From NCBI GenBank assembly GCA_020310875.1, contig CM035423.1:144249337-144313336 (forward strand): a DNA stretch of 64,000 nucleotides. The letters are read 5' to 3'. Each line of letters begins with the position of its first letter. The stretch's first letter is position 1. Under the pieces are notes generated by a model. That model was not told the origin of the DNA. It searched no databases and saw only the letters and a list, made by a program, of their open reading frames with translations. The stretch is from Ceratopteris richardii. Lineage: Eukaryota; Streptophyta; Polypodiopsida; Polypodiales; Pteridaceae. Made by a program: the position numbers and the translations under genes. Positions 53,401 to 64,000 of this stretch are shown piece after piece.

Positions 53401-53954
53401 AGAACATGCCATGACATAAAATAAAATGCCTGAAGCATAAAATATACGTCCCTGAGTAGTCTGATTTTGGAATTGCATGCATCCAATTGCTCTCGATAAG
53501 CTTCGAGACCTCTGCACCTTCCTCTTCAGGTCCTAACATAAACTTTGAAGTGTCCGAAAACATCGGAGCACTCCCCAACACATAAAGCATGGTCAAACGA
53601 TTACTAAAATAATGCAAAATTAGTTAAAAAATGCATTAGTAATCCTTCTTTAGACCTGCAAAACCACTTTAGGACCTGCAAATTTTCATAAACTGAAATA
53701 TAAAGCATGTGCAAATAGGTCTAAGTGAAATTACTCAAATCGCCTTCCCGGTTTGAAAAATATGGCTCCCGGAAGGTAGTCGCCAAAAACTGTTCAGACT
53801 TTGCAGACCTGTTCAGACCTGCAAAAATTTTTCACACTTTTTCCAGCCCCTCCAACAGTCCACTAGTTTTACATGTCCCACTTGGAATGGCCATATCTTG
53901 GGCTAGGAAACTCCAAATTGGACGTGCTACGGCTCGTTTCGAGGAGCACAAGGT
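50418..53954 (-). mobile_element. Left arm of the palindrome (LTR-element derived)
   Basis: Reverse-oriented copy of the sequence at 53,986-57,669. It shows no identifiable coding domain. Only the right arm keeps the polypurine tract next to the LTR-like end. Confidence 0.75.
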
Positions 53955-53985
53955 TTCCAAAATTTTTCTCATAAACTAAAAGTAG
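53955..53985. other. 31-bp centre of the palindrome
   Basis: Unpaired spacer between the arms; it would be the loop of a hairpin if transcribed through. Confidence 0.85.
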
Positions 53986-56900
53986 ACCTTGTGCTCTTCA
54001 AAACGAGCCGTAGCACGTCCAATTTGGAGTTTCCTAGCCCAAGATATGGCCATTCCAAGTGGGACATGTAAAACTAGTGGACTGTTGGAGGGGCTGGAAA
54101 AAGTGTGAAAAGTTTTTGCAGGTCTGAACAGGTCTGCAAAGTCTGAACAGTTTTTGGCGACTACCTTCCGAGAGCCATATTTTTCAAACCGGGAAGGCGA
54201 TTTGAGTAATTTCACTTAGACCTATTTGCACATGCTTTATATTTTAGTTTATGAAAATTTGCAGGTCCTAAAGTGGTTTTTGCACGTCTAAAGAAGGATT
54301 ACTAATGCATTTTTTAACTAATTTTGCATTATTTTAGTAATCGTTTGACCATGCTTTATATGTTGGGGAGTGCTCCGATGTTTTCGGACACTTCAAAGTC
54401 TATGTTAGGACCTGAAGAGGAAGGTGCAGAGGTCTCGAAGCTTATCGAGAGCAATTGGATGCATGCAATTCCAAAATCAGACTACTCAGGGACGTATATT
54501 TTATGCTTCGGGCATTTTATTTTATGTCATGGCATGTTCTGAATGTACATGCATACATTGGATTGCATACATCAAATTTTGATCATTATTTAAATTTTAA
54601 AAGTATGGATCAATGGGAGAGAAGTACACTTTTGATTGTTTGCAGGAAACAGGATTGCAAAAACTATATGGTTAGGCAACACAGAGAATGGTTGCCAACA
54701 TTTGTTTTTATGTTTTTGCAGGTCATGGAATCCATATATGAGTTTATGGCGTGCATGCCATGGGCCTGTCAAGCCCTATGTCGTTGGGTGGCCTTTGTGC
54801 CACTGAGCTTATGGTAAAATTTTTTGGGATTCCATTTCCTGGGGAAATGCTGTCGAAAATTTTCCCCTCTCATGGCGTTATATATGCACTTGCCTTTAGG
54901 TAAGAATGTTATGGTATCGTACCATGCCCCTTCTGCAAACTTCAATAAGGTGTACGCATGCTCCTAAGCATGTATTTGATGGACTTAGTACCATCACAGT
55001 ATCATAGATAAGGCAACTTCATTAGGAATAGGATCCCTACACATAATCCTTATGGATTTAGACCATAGGATTGCTAAAGGGAAGGACATGTACCTTCACC
55101 ATTAGGAATGTGCACAAGCAATCCTATAGGTTATGAGAAGTTGCATACACGCACGGGAGATACGTTTATGATAATCTCCAATGTAGTGAAGATTTACTTA
55201 TCTTCACCAGAGTCTCACAGTATGATTAGGAGACTATGGGGTATCATGATGAATACCCAAAGAGTGACTAGTTTCACTCATGCACATCACTTGACCAAGT
55301 AGTGAAGCATTTCTGCTACACTACTAAGGAAACCAATTAGATGGGATCACAAAGATGGGTTTCATGAGACAGCATCGACGGGTGCTATGTGATTTGAGTG
55401 ATGGTTAGGAAGGCCATAGGCATGGCACTAGCTCTATGATTCAGAGCATAGATCCCTTAATCAGGAATAATTGGGGTACCCAATACATATATATGTATAT
55501 CGGGATCTACAGAGAGGTACCTAGACTTAGTCTTTGTACCTAGGAACAAGTTGGTTTGGAACAGAAGGGGATATCCATTGTCACATTGTTGACTAGAACC
55601 AAACTAACTAGTTCGAGGACATGGGACTCATTTGAGTCCACTGATATGATTTTAGGATATGGGATTCATTAGAGTCCGCCTACATATTCCATTACATGGA
55701 ATATATATTTGGTTTAGTGTAGGTATGACACCGTGAATTGGCAGAAAGTTCCACTGGTATGGGACGGTGGAAATGACTTCCCTTTGAGGACTCTTCTTCT
55801 ATGGCCAGGAAGAAAAGGACTCATCATTCATGGCGTCATGTCTCACTAGATCAGAGGAGAGCTCTTAGTAAAAATCTCCTTAGGATTGGGAGTTATCCTT
55901 CATAGTTAGGGAAGATTTATTCTTCCAGTAGAGAATGTGATAGGTGATTTTATCACCATTAGTATCACATACTCATTTTCAGCTTTTCAGGAAGGATAAT
56001 TCCATCAGTTTGATTGGATCGTATAGATCCATGCATAGAGTATGGTTGGAAGAGATAGTACTTTATTATGGATACACGTGTTTACGGTATCATGTCACAT
56101 CATTGCTGACCATTTTAGTAGAGGGCTTTGACCCTTATTAGGAATTTATTTTCTCCACTCTTCACTACATACACCTTCATTAGTCAGGAGACATTTTTTC
56201 TCCATCTTCATATGAATACATGTAATGACGGATTATGCATTAGTTATGGAAGAGAGGACTAAATAAATTCATGAGTTTCTCTTTTAAGGAAAGGCGAAAG
56301 TGGGAATTAGCTTAGAGATCAAAGAGAGATCTCACTTTAGTTCAGTGGTCTCACTTTAGCTCCTACTCTTTGAGAGAGAAAGAAGGAAAGGAAAACATAA
56401 TTTCTTCATAGGAGAAGAATAGAGTATGTTTTCCTTTAGTTGGAAGAGGTGTTTGGGAAACATCTTTATTTCAGAAGGAATTCATTTACTATAATTTTCA
56501 GTGTATTTTTCTTTCACATGGGAGTATGATTCTCCACTACTTTGAAAGGAAAAATATGAGCAGAGTAAATGGATTCAACAGAGTCTCTTTCAAAGGGAAA
56601 GGGAAAGTGGAATAGATTCCACTACCGAAGCTCTTTTCCTTGGAGGAGATTACAGAGATAGACATGGAGAGAGTTTCACTTTCTCATTTAGATTGTCTAG
56701 ATAGGAGTGGCACTCTTCTATTAAAGACAAGAGGGAGATCAGTTAATCATGATGGTTAGATTGAGTCTCACATGGAGACTCTAGAGAGAAGTAGTTATGT
56801 TTATTTCCAGTGATGGTCCTTGACTAGATGAGATGATCTAGTTATTGACATTAGTGAGACTGGAAGTAGAGATATGACTCTTCTCTTTATGCTTTCTAGG

Positions 56901-57742
56901 AGATAGAGATATATCTAACCTATTATGGTACCAAACTCTTAGTTGGTGTTACATCATGAGTATGATGAGTAAACATCGGTTAGGAGGATGGGTATTTAGG
57001 GATTATCTGAATCTCAAAAGGAATGCTTTCAGCATTCATATGGCAAACTATAGGGAAGAGAAATACTAGAGTTTGCACAAGTGCCAACAAATGCTCTTCC
57101 AATAGAACTTTGTCCAATGGTAAAGGATGACAAACCACAGATTTCTTGGTTGGTCGAATATAGAGATTTCATTTTACTACCAAGAAATTCTTATGTATGA
57201 GCTAGATGATGGATTTGCATAGTTCACAAGGTAGTTTAGACAAAACAATTACTTGTGAGCACACTCAAGGTTAGGAAGACCTAGAGTGGTATGAGGGCAA
57301 TCTATCATGTACTCCTAGATGGGTTTGAAGTCACTTTTATGGGACTTTGTTCTATATTTCAAAGGATTCTATGGTTTACTATCTCCATAATGGTACGGTC
57401 AAGCTTATAAGTTTGGCACTTTTACACTTGCTTTAGATGCTATTGCTCCAAGGAGGATACATCATATGGACTTAGGTCATTTGGATGATGTAGTATGTCA
57501 TGGGAGTGGTAGTATGGAAGTGGAGTGTATATGGGAGATAGTAGGCACCACTCTCACGGTTTCCCACCTTTGAGATCTCATATGAGACTTCTTAAGGGGA
57601 AGGATATGGGGAAACAACACACACAGAGATGACCATGTACGTAGAGTACATGGGGTTTAGGGGAGTCTGAGCACTTTCTTCTACCACTATGGACATTTCA
57701 TCTACATTTTCGAGGACGAAAATGCTTTCAAGGGGAAGGAAA
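53986..57742 (+). mobile_element. Right arm of the palindrome with polypurine tract
   Basis: Forward-oriented copy, with the extra 145 bp at 57,094-57,238 and a terminal segment (57,670-57,742) absent from the left. The end reads like a gypsy-type 3' terminus. No pol domain was recognised. Confidence 0.75.
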
Positions 57743-57866
57743 TGTCATATGATGGGTAGAAGTAGGGAGATTATTATCTCATATAGAGAGAGAGGTTCAA
57801 GTAGAGATTATGTGAATAGTCTTTCTCGAGAGAACTTCGAAGAGCTCGGACGTGGCTGGGTGGATA
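57743..57866 (+). repeat. LTR-like sequence at the right end of the palindrome
   Basis: Starts TGTCATATGATGGG directly after the purine tract. It matches the left unit for 124 bp, then continues into sequence without a clear end; a full LTR may reach toward 58,030. Confidence 0.6.
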
Positions 57867-58904
57867 AAACTCTCAAGATCTCTGTGCGTAGCAGCAGACG
57901 GCCTCGTGTAGCTCATAGTAGTAGCATGTGGCTGCAAAAGAAGGTTCTCACACGTGCACAGCACGTATCCATACGTACGCATGAGGGACTCTCATTATAT
58001 CATGTTGGACAAATTTGACGGCCACGACAAAATGTCATATAAAAGGCAAATTTTCCTTCTACCTTTCGTATAAAAAAATTTTGATATTTCATTCGAAAAA
58101 TTTTGACATGTTAATAAAAGGCATATACATATAATATACATATAGATCTATATAAAAATTGAGAGGCAAATTACCAATCTCATCTTGTCATTTGATAGGA
58201 AGTTTCAAAAAACACTCGTTTTTCATTGGTAAAATGGCCCTTGACAATCAAAATGCCTATCAATTTTACGCCCTTCACATGGCACTCGCCTCAGTCTACA
58301 TCTATAATCCCTCCTATGGAGTCTATGAAGATGGATACTTAACAGACGACTGTGGAACAACTCGTCAATACATTGAATTCTAAAATGAGATTTCTTTCGT
58401 GGTGTGCACCAATGCTCACAAAAAACCTCATCATGAATCAATAAAAATACCTACTACTCTATTTTCTAGCCAAGATTTTTAAATATCAACAGGTTTCAAA
58501 AAGGCATTGAGCATTATCTTCCCATTTTTTTAAACGCAAAGAAATTAAAATTTTGATTTTTTTTATACGCACAGTTAATAAATAGATAACAAGAAGGTTC
58601 AAGGCTAATATCCTTTGGAGTGATCTAGTATCTTAATGGTTGTCTAATGCACTCTCCGCAACTTTCAAACAAGGTTGAAACTCAAACTATGAACTTAACA
58701 TAAGGAGCCTACGACTCCCAACTAGAAGACCTAATAAGTTGTACTTAGTGCTAGGTGAACATTGAAGTTAAGAGTACGTGAGATGCACACACTAAGATTA
58801 AAAGATTGAACACCAAATTACAAATGGCTCTCTAACCACTATGGCGTAATACATATGAGCATTGCTGAATCTCTACATATAGTTACCTACACCTTATCAT
58901 ATAG
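57867..58904. other. No gene recognised; one small unassigned frame
   Basis: A 49-codon frame starting at an ATG at 58,234 (MALDNQNAYQFYALHM...) ends at 58,383. It matches nothing I know and has no visible context, so it is probably chance or a gene fragment. The rest is AT-rich spacer. Confidence 0.3.
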
Positions 58905-61301
58905 AACTTTTTTTAAAGATTCTTTCGCACTTGACATTGGCCAGAAGACTCAGCCCTATTATGAACTCTATGATTTTGCCTGAACAAAAAGGGTTTATCA
59001 AAGGGAGATATATTTTGGATGCCATTATTTCTCTGTGGAAAGGTATTGACCATGCTCGTGAGACTAATCAAGAGTATTATGTTTTCAAAATTGATTTTGA
59101 TAAGGCCTATGATAGAATGGATTGGCAATTTATTCTACAATCCTTACATGATGTTGGCTTGGGTAGAGGTTTCATTAAGTTTGTGAGTACCTTGTTTGGT
59201 AATGCCTTTTCCATAGTGGCTTTGAATGGCCATTTGTCTTCTTCCTTCAAGCTGCACAAACCTATAAGACAGGGCTGCCCTCTAACCCCCCCTGCTTTTT
59301 GCTATCTCTAGTGATGCTTGAGGGTGGCTTGTCAAAGACAGATTGGAGTGTCAACTGATTAGTGGTATAGATATCCCCAATGCTCAGTCGCAGCTATGTC
59401 TTCAAATGTTCACCGATGACACCAACATTCTTCTCAAAGCCAAGGAAGATTATGCTAGAAATTGTCTGAACTGTCTTGAAATCTTCTGCTTACCTAGTGG
59501 CTCCCAAATTAACCACAACGAAACATCTTTCAAATCATCTAATAATCATATTCCTAACTGTATGCTTAACTTGGGATGTGATCTTATTCAGGAGGGAACC
59601 ATTTTCAGGCTGCTGGGTATCTTGATGGGATTTCAAGTCTCTTCCTCTCAACGATGGGAATGGGTGATGGGTAAATTTAGAAATAGAATTTTTAAATGGA
59701 TCTCCTTGCAACAGAATCTTTCTCATAGGATATTTGTCTTAAATCATTATATTCTGCCTACTATTGTTTATTTTCTGTGTTGTTGGATGCCTACCAAAAG
59801 AGAGCTTCAACAGGTTATTACCCTATCTAGAAGATTTTTATGGAGTGGAGATTGCAACAAAGAATGCATGTTTAAAGTCTCTTGGAACACCTGTTGTTTG
59901 AAAAAGGAAGAGGGAGGCCTTGGTATCCTTTGTCCTTTTAAGCTAGCCAAACAATTGTCTGCTAAGTGGATCCTTAGATCCCTAGATTCAACTGATTATT
60001 GAGCCTGCCTTATTAAAAGAAATACCAAGGATTTCTATGTGAAGGGAAACAAGGCTTGGTCTAAGTTTAACCTCTGAAATATTGTTTGTTCTCCTCAGGT
60101 GTTTATGCCCAAAGGGAGCAGACTGGTCTGCAATATGTGGACTGCATGGATGAGTATAAAAAACGGCTACAAACCCAATGTTAATTTCTCCACTAATATA
60201 TTTGTTTATATGCAGGATTGCCCTTGGTCTGGATGGCTTGCTGAAGAAGATAATGAAATACTCAGCATCATCCACAATAAATGCAGAAAAAGGGAATTTA
60301 ATGTTTATAAAGACTTCTACCATCTCGACTTTGTAGTGGATAATCAATGGATAAATGATCTTTATTTTCTCTCTGCTGGTTGTAAACAGGCTTTAATTAA
60401 AGCAAAGGATAGGTTTGGAGCAAAGATTCAAAGTTGCTCCCAATGCAAGAATATTGGCATCAACGAGGTGGCTAAAGACATGTTGGAAAATTTCCACAAC
60501 TACCCTGGAGATTTTTCTGAGGTGGTCAAGAAGCTTAACAAAAGATGGCAGACCAGGTGGTCCCTAAACCATTGGAAGTATAGATTTCAAAACATTTGGG
60601 CTTTTCCTGTGGCCCAGAAGCATTGCACTATTTTGTGGTTGATCTACCACAATGGATTATGGACTGGGAAGAAGGCAAAGTTTCTTAACATCAGTAATGG
60701 AGATGCTGCTTTTGTGGCATGGAGGAGGATCTTGCTCATCTCTTTATCAACTATTCTCATGCTAAGAGAATCTAGGGGTTACTCAAGAAGTGTTGTCATG
60801 CTTGTGGAATAACTAGTCTCGGCATGAAGGAAATTATGTTGGGCTACTACAATAGGATAGACGTCCTTCTGTGGCATACCTGGAGGTCACTTCTCATCTG
60901 GCATATATGGGTCAACAAAAATCAAAAGGTTTTCCAAAGTGGCAAAAAAGATTTTCTTATAAGCTGCAAAAAAGAGCTCAAGAGGTCTATTGAAGTGTGC
61001 ATCAACTCCATCAACAATGCACTTGATAAACCCCTAAATCTTGGTTGTATCATTCATAACATTAGGTATAACCAGTGGAAATCTTCCATGTTATCGTTGT
61101 AATCTGCCCAAATATTTATGATGTATTGTTCTCAGTAGTCCCCTCATGTTCCCCTTTTTGGGGTGTTTTGTTGGATATTGAGATGAGGGCTTGTCCTTTG
61201 CACATTTGTATCATTCTCCATTAATTAAATTCTTGTCTTTTTCAAAAAAAAATCAAAAATAAAATTCTTGTCTTCTTTAAAAAAAAAAATAAAAATAAAA
61301 A
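58905..61301 (+). mobile_element. 5'-truncated L1-clade LINE with RT, zinc-knuckle region and A-rich tail
   Basis: Starts inside RT (LTLARRLSPIMNSMILPEQK at 58,931) and keeps FKIDFDKAYDRMDW (motif A), RQGCPL (motif B) and FTDDTN (motif C). It continues through RRFLWSG, GGLGILCP, FMPKGSRLVCNMW and ILWLIYHNGLWTGKKAKF. A frameshift follows RQGCPL near 59,290, a further stop lies in the next 30 codons, stops lie at about 60,000 and 60,076, and the zinc-knuckle part is out of frame around 60,710-60,830. The 3' UTR ends in an A-run at 61,243-61,251, and the last 35 bp of UTR plus tail are repeated to 61,301. No target duplication was found. RT would copy the element's own RNA at a nicked target; this copy cannot. 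Confidence 0.9.
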
Positions 61302-61436
61302 AGGGTGTTCACAAGCAACAGTCGTAAGATAAAAAATCACCCAATCTTAGGCCCTTCGAAATAAGAGTGTCAAATTAAATGAAAAAATCCAGTCTTTATA
61401 CTTCCTAACTGGTATAATTACACTATAAGGACGGTG
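61302..61436. other. Short spacer between two converging LINEs
   Basis: About 135 bp with no feature. The two LINE poly-A tails face each other across it. Confidence 0.6.
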
Positions 61437-64000
61437 TTTTTTTTTTGAGCAAAAACAGAAAATATAAAATTGATGCAGGTCAAGAAAAATTACATCAGAA
61501 CTCCCAATAGAAAGAGAGAAAATCCCAAGGGCAAAGAACCTCACGAAGGGGGAAAGAAACCCCTTTTAAACAGGAGACTAAAATATCAATAATCCATCAT
61601 AGTACAAGATGATCAACCTGTTCATACTAACTCAGGTCTAGTTACATCACATTTTCAATATACATCTTAATAAAGAGGGACATATTGGCTCTGATTGGAG
61701 AAGGGAACTGTAAGCACTTAACTCTCCACATATAAGAAGGGTATTTCTTGAGGATCACAAAAGGACTAGACTCTTTTGCTGGTGCACTGATAGTAACCTT
61801 CATGCAATTGACCAGAAGTCTTTTAATCCCCATCAGACAGGTGAATAAGTAGTCTTTACATTTTTTATCATAAATTTTGTTGTTCCTGTTTTTCCAAATA
61901 GACTAGAGGATTTGGTCCCTTAAGAGCTGCCACAGCACAATGTCCATCTTGTTGACTTCACAAATGAGAATTTCTCTTGAGCCACGTATTTTCAGCCCAT
62001 AGGTGTTATAGTAAAGATAAATGACCTTCCAGAATCTAGAGGAAACCCTGCATTTGAAAAAGAGATGCTCTAAAGCTTCATCCATAACACAGTGGTGACA
62101 AAGGCCTACATCAATTTTATATTGTCTAGCTTTGTTGCCAATCCAGATTCCTTTATGCAAAATCAGCCACAACAAACAGGAGTGCTTGTTGTCAATGGGG
62201 AGAGACCAAATGCACTGGAATCTATATCTCCACTGATGAGCAAACCAGGACAGATTCTATTTCTTGTTCAGACTGTCGGAAATAAGTTTGATGCTGATTC
62301 GAGAGCGTTTATAGTTATTTTACATATCTTGAGCCACGTCAAAGATAGTAATATTCTTCGACCACAAGTGATTTCCCATGAGAGAGAGCAGCTTATTCCT
62401 TTTATCTTTTATAATCTGTTTACAAGCAAAGGACAAGGTATCAAAATTCATTATAAAGTAATCATCAATCAATCTTCCATCTCTATAAAGATCCTACCAG
62501 TTAACAAAACCCATCCTTTTACACTTATTCCACCTAATAAGGAGAGGGGGAATGTTAGCAGAATCAAACTAGCCAATCCACAAGGAATCCTGCATTAGGA
62601 AAGAAAAATTAAAAGAGAACCACACAGGCAGCTTATAATTTTCTTTGACCTTCATCCAGGCATTCGAGAAATTATAGACAAGAGAACTTCCTTTAGGCAC
62701 AAACATAGTAGGAGAATTTAGAATATCCCAAAGATGGAAGCTAGACTAGCTTTTATTATTTTTAAGATAAAATTTATTTATTTTCTTTTGATCAAACAAG
62801 CCCAAAAATCATCAGAAGAGACAGCTCGGAGAATCCACTTGGCAGCCATCTGAGTGGCCATCCTAGTAGGGCAAATTAAACCAAGCCCCCCTTCAGATTT
62901 TCTCATACAGCAAATCTTCCAAGCAACCTTAGGAATTTTATTCCCACCCCATAAGAATCTCCTAGCAAGAGAGATGGCCTGAGACAACTGCTTTCTGGTA
63001 GGGTACCAACAAGCCAAAAAATAGGTCAGACAGGGAAGAATATAATGCTTCAACACAAAGGACCTTTGGGATAGGTTAGACTGCATGTTCATCCACTTGA
63101 AGATTTTAGCTCTAAATTTCTCTAAAACCCAATTCCATCTTTGATCATTTGTGATCTCAAATCCCATGGGTATTCCCAACGGTCTGAAAACAGAACCCTT
63201 TTTTATAACATCACACCCTGCATCCTTGACACAATCAGGCACCACATTGTTAGTAGCATAGAAACCAGTTTTACTGTGATTAACCATGGAGCCACTAGCA
63301 AGACAGAAAGTATTAAGACAATTGAGAAAGGTAGCAGCAGAAGACTCATCAGCCCTCATTAGGAGGTTGGTATCATCAACAAACATCTACAGACAGAGAG
63401 GGGACTGAGCTTGAGGGATAACCAAACCTTTAATAGTGTCTTTATCTATACAATCCTTGACAAGCCGCTCAAGAGCATCACTGGTAATAACAAACAAAAG
63501 AGGGGCCAATGGACAACCCTGTCTTATGGATCTGCAAATCTTAGAAGGGGAAGATAAATGACCATTTATTGCAACTTTAGAATGAGCATTACCAAACAAT
63601 ATGTTAGTAAATCTAATAAAATTACTTCCCACACCTATATCATGAAGAGACAGTAAGATAAAATCCCATTCAACCCTGTCATAAGCCTTATCAAAATCAA
63701 CTTTGAAAAAGAAAGCATCAGTATTAGTCTCTCTAGCATAGTCCACACCTTCCCAAATAGTAATGATAGCATCAAGAATGTACCTACCAGAAATAAAACC
63801 TTTTTGCTCAGGGAGAATGATGCTATCCATCAAAGGACTCAATCTTCTAGCCAAGGAGGAGGCATAAATTTTGTACAAAGAAGTCAGAGAGGAGATAGGT
63901 CTCCAATTGTTGAGATCATCCTTTGGACCTCTTTTATGAATCAGCTTAATCACCCTAGTATTGATGAAGGTAGAAAGGGATCCTCTTCTTATGGCTTCTT
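61437..64000 (-). mobile_element. L1-clade LINE, RT to 3' end, continues beyond the window
   Basis: On the reverse strand ORF2 is open from the window edge (64,000) to 63,387: NNWRPISSLTSLYKI, PEQKGFISGRYILDAI, FKVDFDKAYDRVEW (motif A), RQGCPLAPLLF (motif B). A single TAG precedes MFVDDTNLL (motif C), and the same frame then runs to 62,778. A few stops and one frameshift follow before ILHKGIW and the zinc knuckle CHHCVMDEALEHLFFKC (about 62,115-62,050). Reading continues to about 61,642. The 3' UTR ends in A10 (T10 at 61,437-61,446). It is about two-thirds similar in protein to the LINE at 58.9-61.3 kb and better preserved. The endonuclease and ORF1 would lie beyond 64,000. Confidence 0.9.

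Larger units (their letters stand above)
50262..57866. repeat. 7.6-kb palindrome with LTR-like ends
   Basis: Left arm 50,418-53,954 and right arm 53,986-57,669 are reverse complements, separated by a 31-bp spacer (53,955-53,985). Over stretches compared by eye they agree at about 98-99 percent; the one large difference is about 145 bp present only in the right arm (57,094-57,238), and arm lengths otherwise agree to within a few bases. Both outer ends carry TGTCATATGATGGGTAGAAG. At the right end this is preceded by a purine tract (AAGGGGAAGGAA) and a TTTTCGAGGACGAAAATG stretch typical of Ty3/gypsy 3' ends. The arms hold no recognisable gag or pol; frames such as 54,455-54,817 and its mirror 53,486-53,124 match nothing I know. 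It is therefore a non-autonomous, recently formed inverted duplication of LTR-element sequence. Confidence 0.9.

Noticed and set aside
53124-54817. Mirrored 120-codon frames as a duplicated gene pair
   Set aside because: They exist because of the palindrome. No domain is visible and nothing suggests coding constraint.
50262-57866. Palindrome as a pure assembly artefact
   Set aside because: The arms differ by scattered substitutions, by a 145-bp segment and at their outer ends, which a mirrored read would not give. Long-read confirmation is still needed.

Overview
The window looks like a gene-poor, repeat-dense stretch of a large land-plant nuclear genome. The evidence is AT-rich sequence with long (TA)n, (TATG)n and (CT)n tracts, Ty1/copia elements primed by initiator-Met tRNA, Ty3/gypsy fragments, L1-clade LINEs with a C-terminal CCHC-type zinc knuckle, CACTA DNA transposons, and plant-telomere-like CCCTAAA motifs inside satellites. 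A fern or other non-seed plant is my guess, but nothing here proves it. I saw no tRNA, rRNA or CRISPR locus. The only host-type gene I recognise is a broken histone H3 variant.

Layout. 1-5.7 kb: reverse-strand copia and gypsy fragments, then a compact LTR element whose LTRs carry a tRNA-like stretch. 5.7-10 kb: no recognised gene, but a diverged direct duplication (6.88-7.53 and 9.07-9.70 kb), a strong hairpin, and (TA)n. 10-11.85 kb: worn copia fragment. 11.853-15.669 kb: a complete CACTA element (ends CACTAC/GTAGTG, target duplication GGA) filled with simple and telomere-like repeats. 15.7-17.9 kb: a broken gene of the DUF7869 type. 18.56-19.9 kb: a copia LTR with its primer-binding site and a 0.95-kb inverted-repeat element. 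22-24 kb: gypsy gag-protease fragment. 24.043-29.285 kb: an old copia element carrying both LTRs, with a younger truncated relative nested inside it in reverse. 29.3-32.04 kb: a decayed CACTA transposase gene. 32.04-34.5 kb: satellite and microsatellites like those inside the first CACTA element.

34.497-40.25 kb: three copia fragments end to end. 40.506-41.311 kb: the histone H3-like pseudogene, with a very long N-terminal tail and CENH3-leaning features. 41.5-42.74 kb: unrecognised reverse-strand reading frames. 42.8-43.4 kb: LINE endonuclease relic. 46.08-47.34 and 48.67-49.04 kb: two 3' fragments of one GC-richer LINE family, and a third, older tail near 50.0 kb; all three share a 3' hairpin. 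50.262-57.87 kb: a near-perfect palindrome with two 3.5-kb arms and a 31-bp centre, bounded by LTR-like ends. 58.9-61.3 kb (+) and 61.44-64.0 kb (-): two LINEs lying tail to tail.

How the parts relate: almost everything is transposon against transposon. The most interesting items are the palindrome (a possible source of hairpin RNA, as in Mu killer), the long-tailed H3 relic, the covarying 3' hairpin of the LINE family, tRNA-like sequence inside LTRs, and CACTA elements tied to telomere-like satellite.
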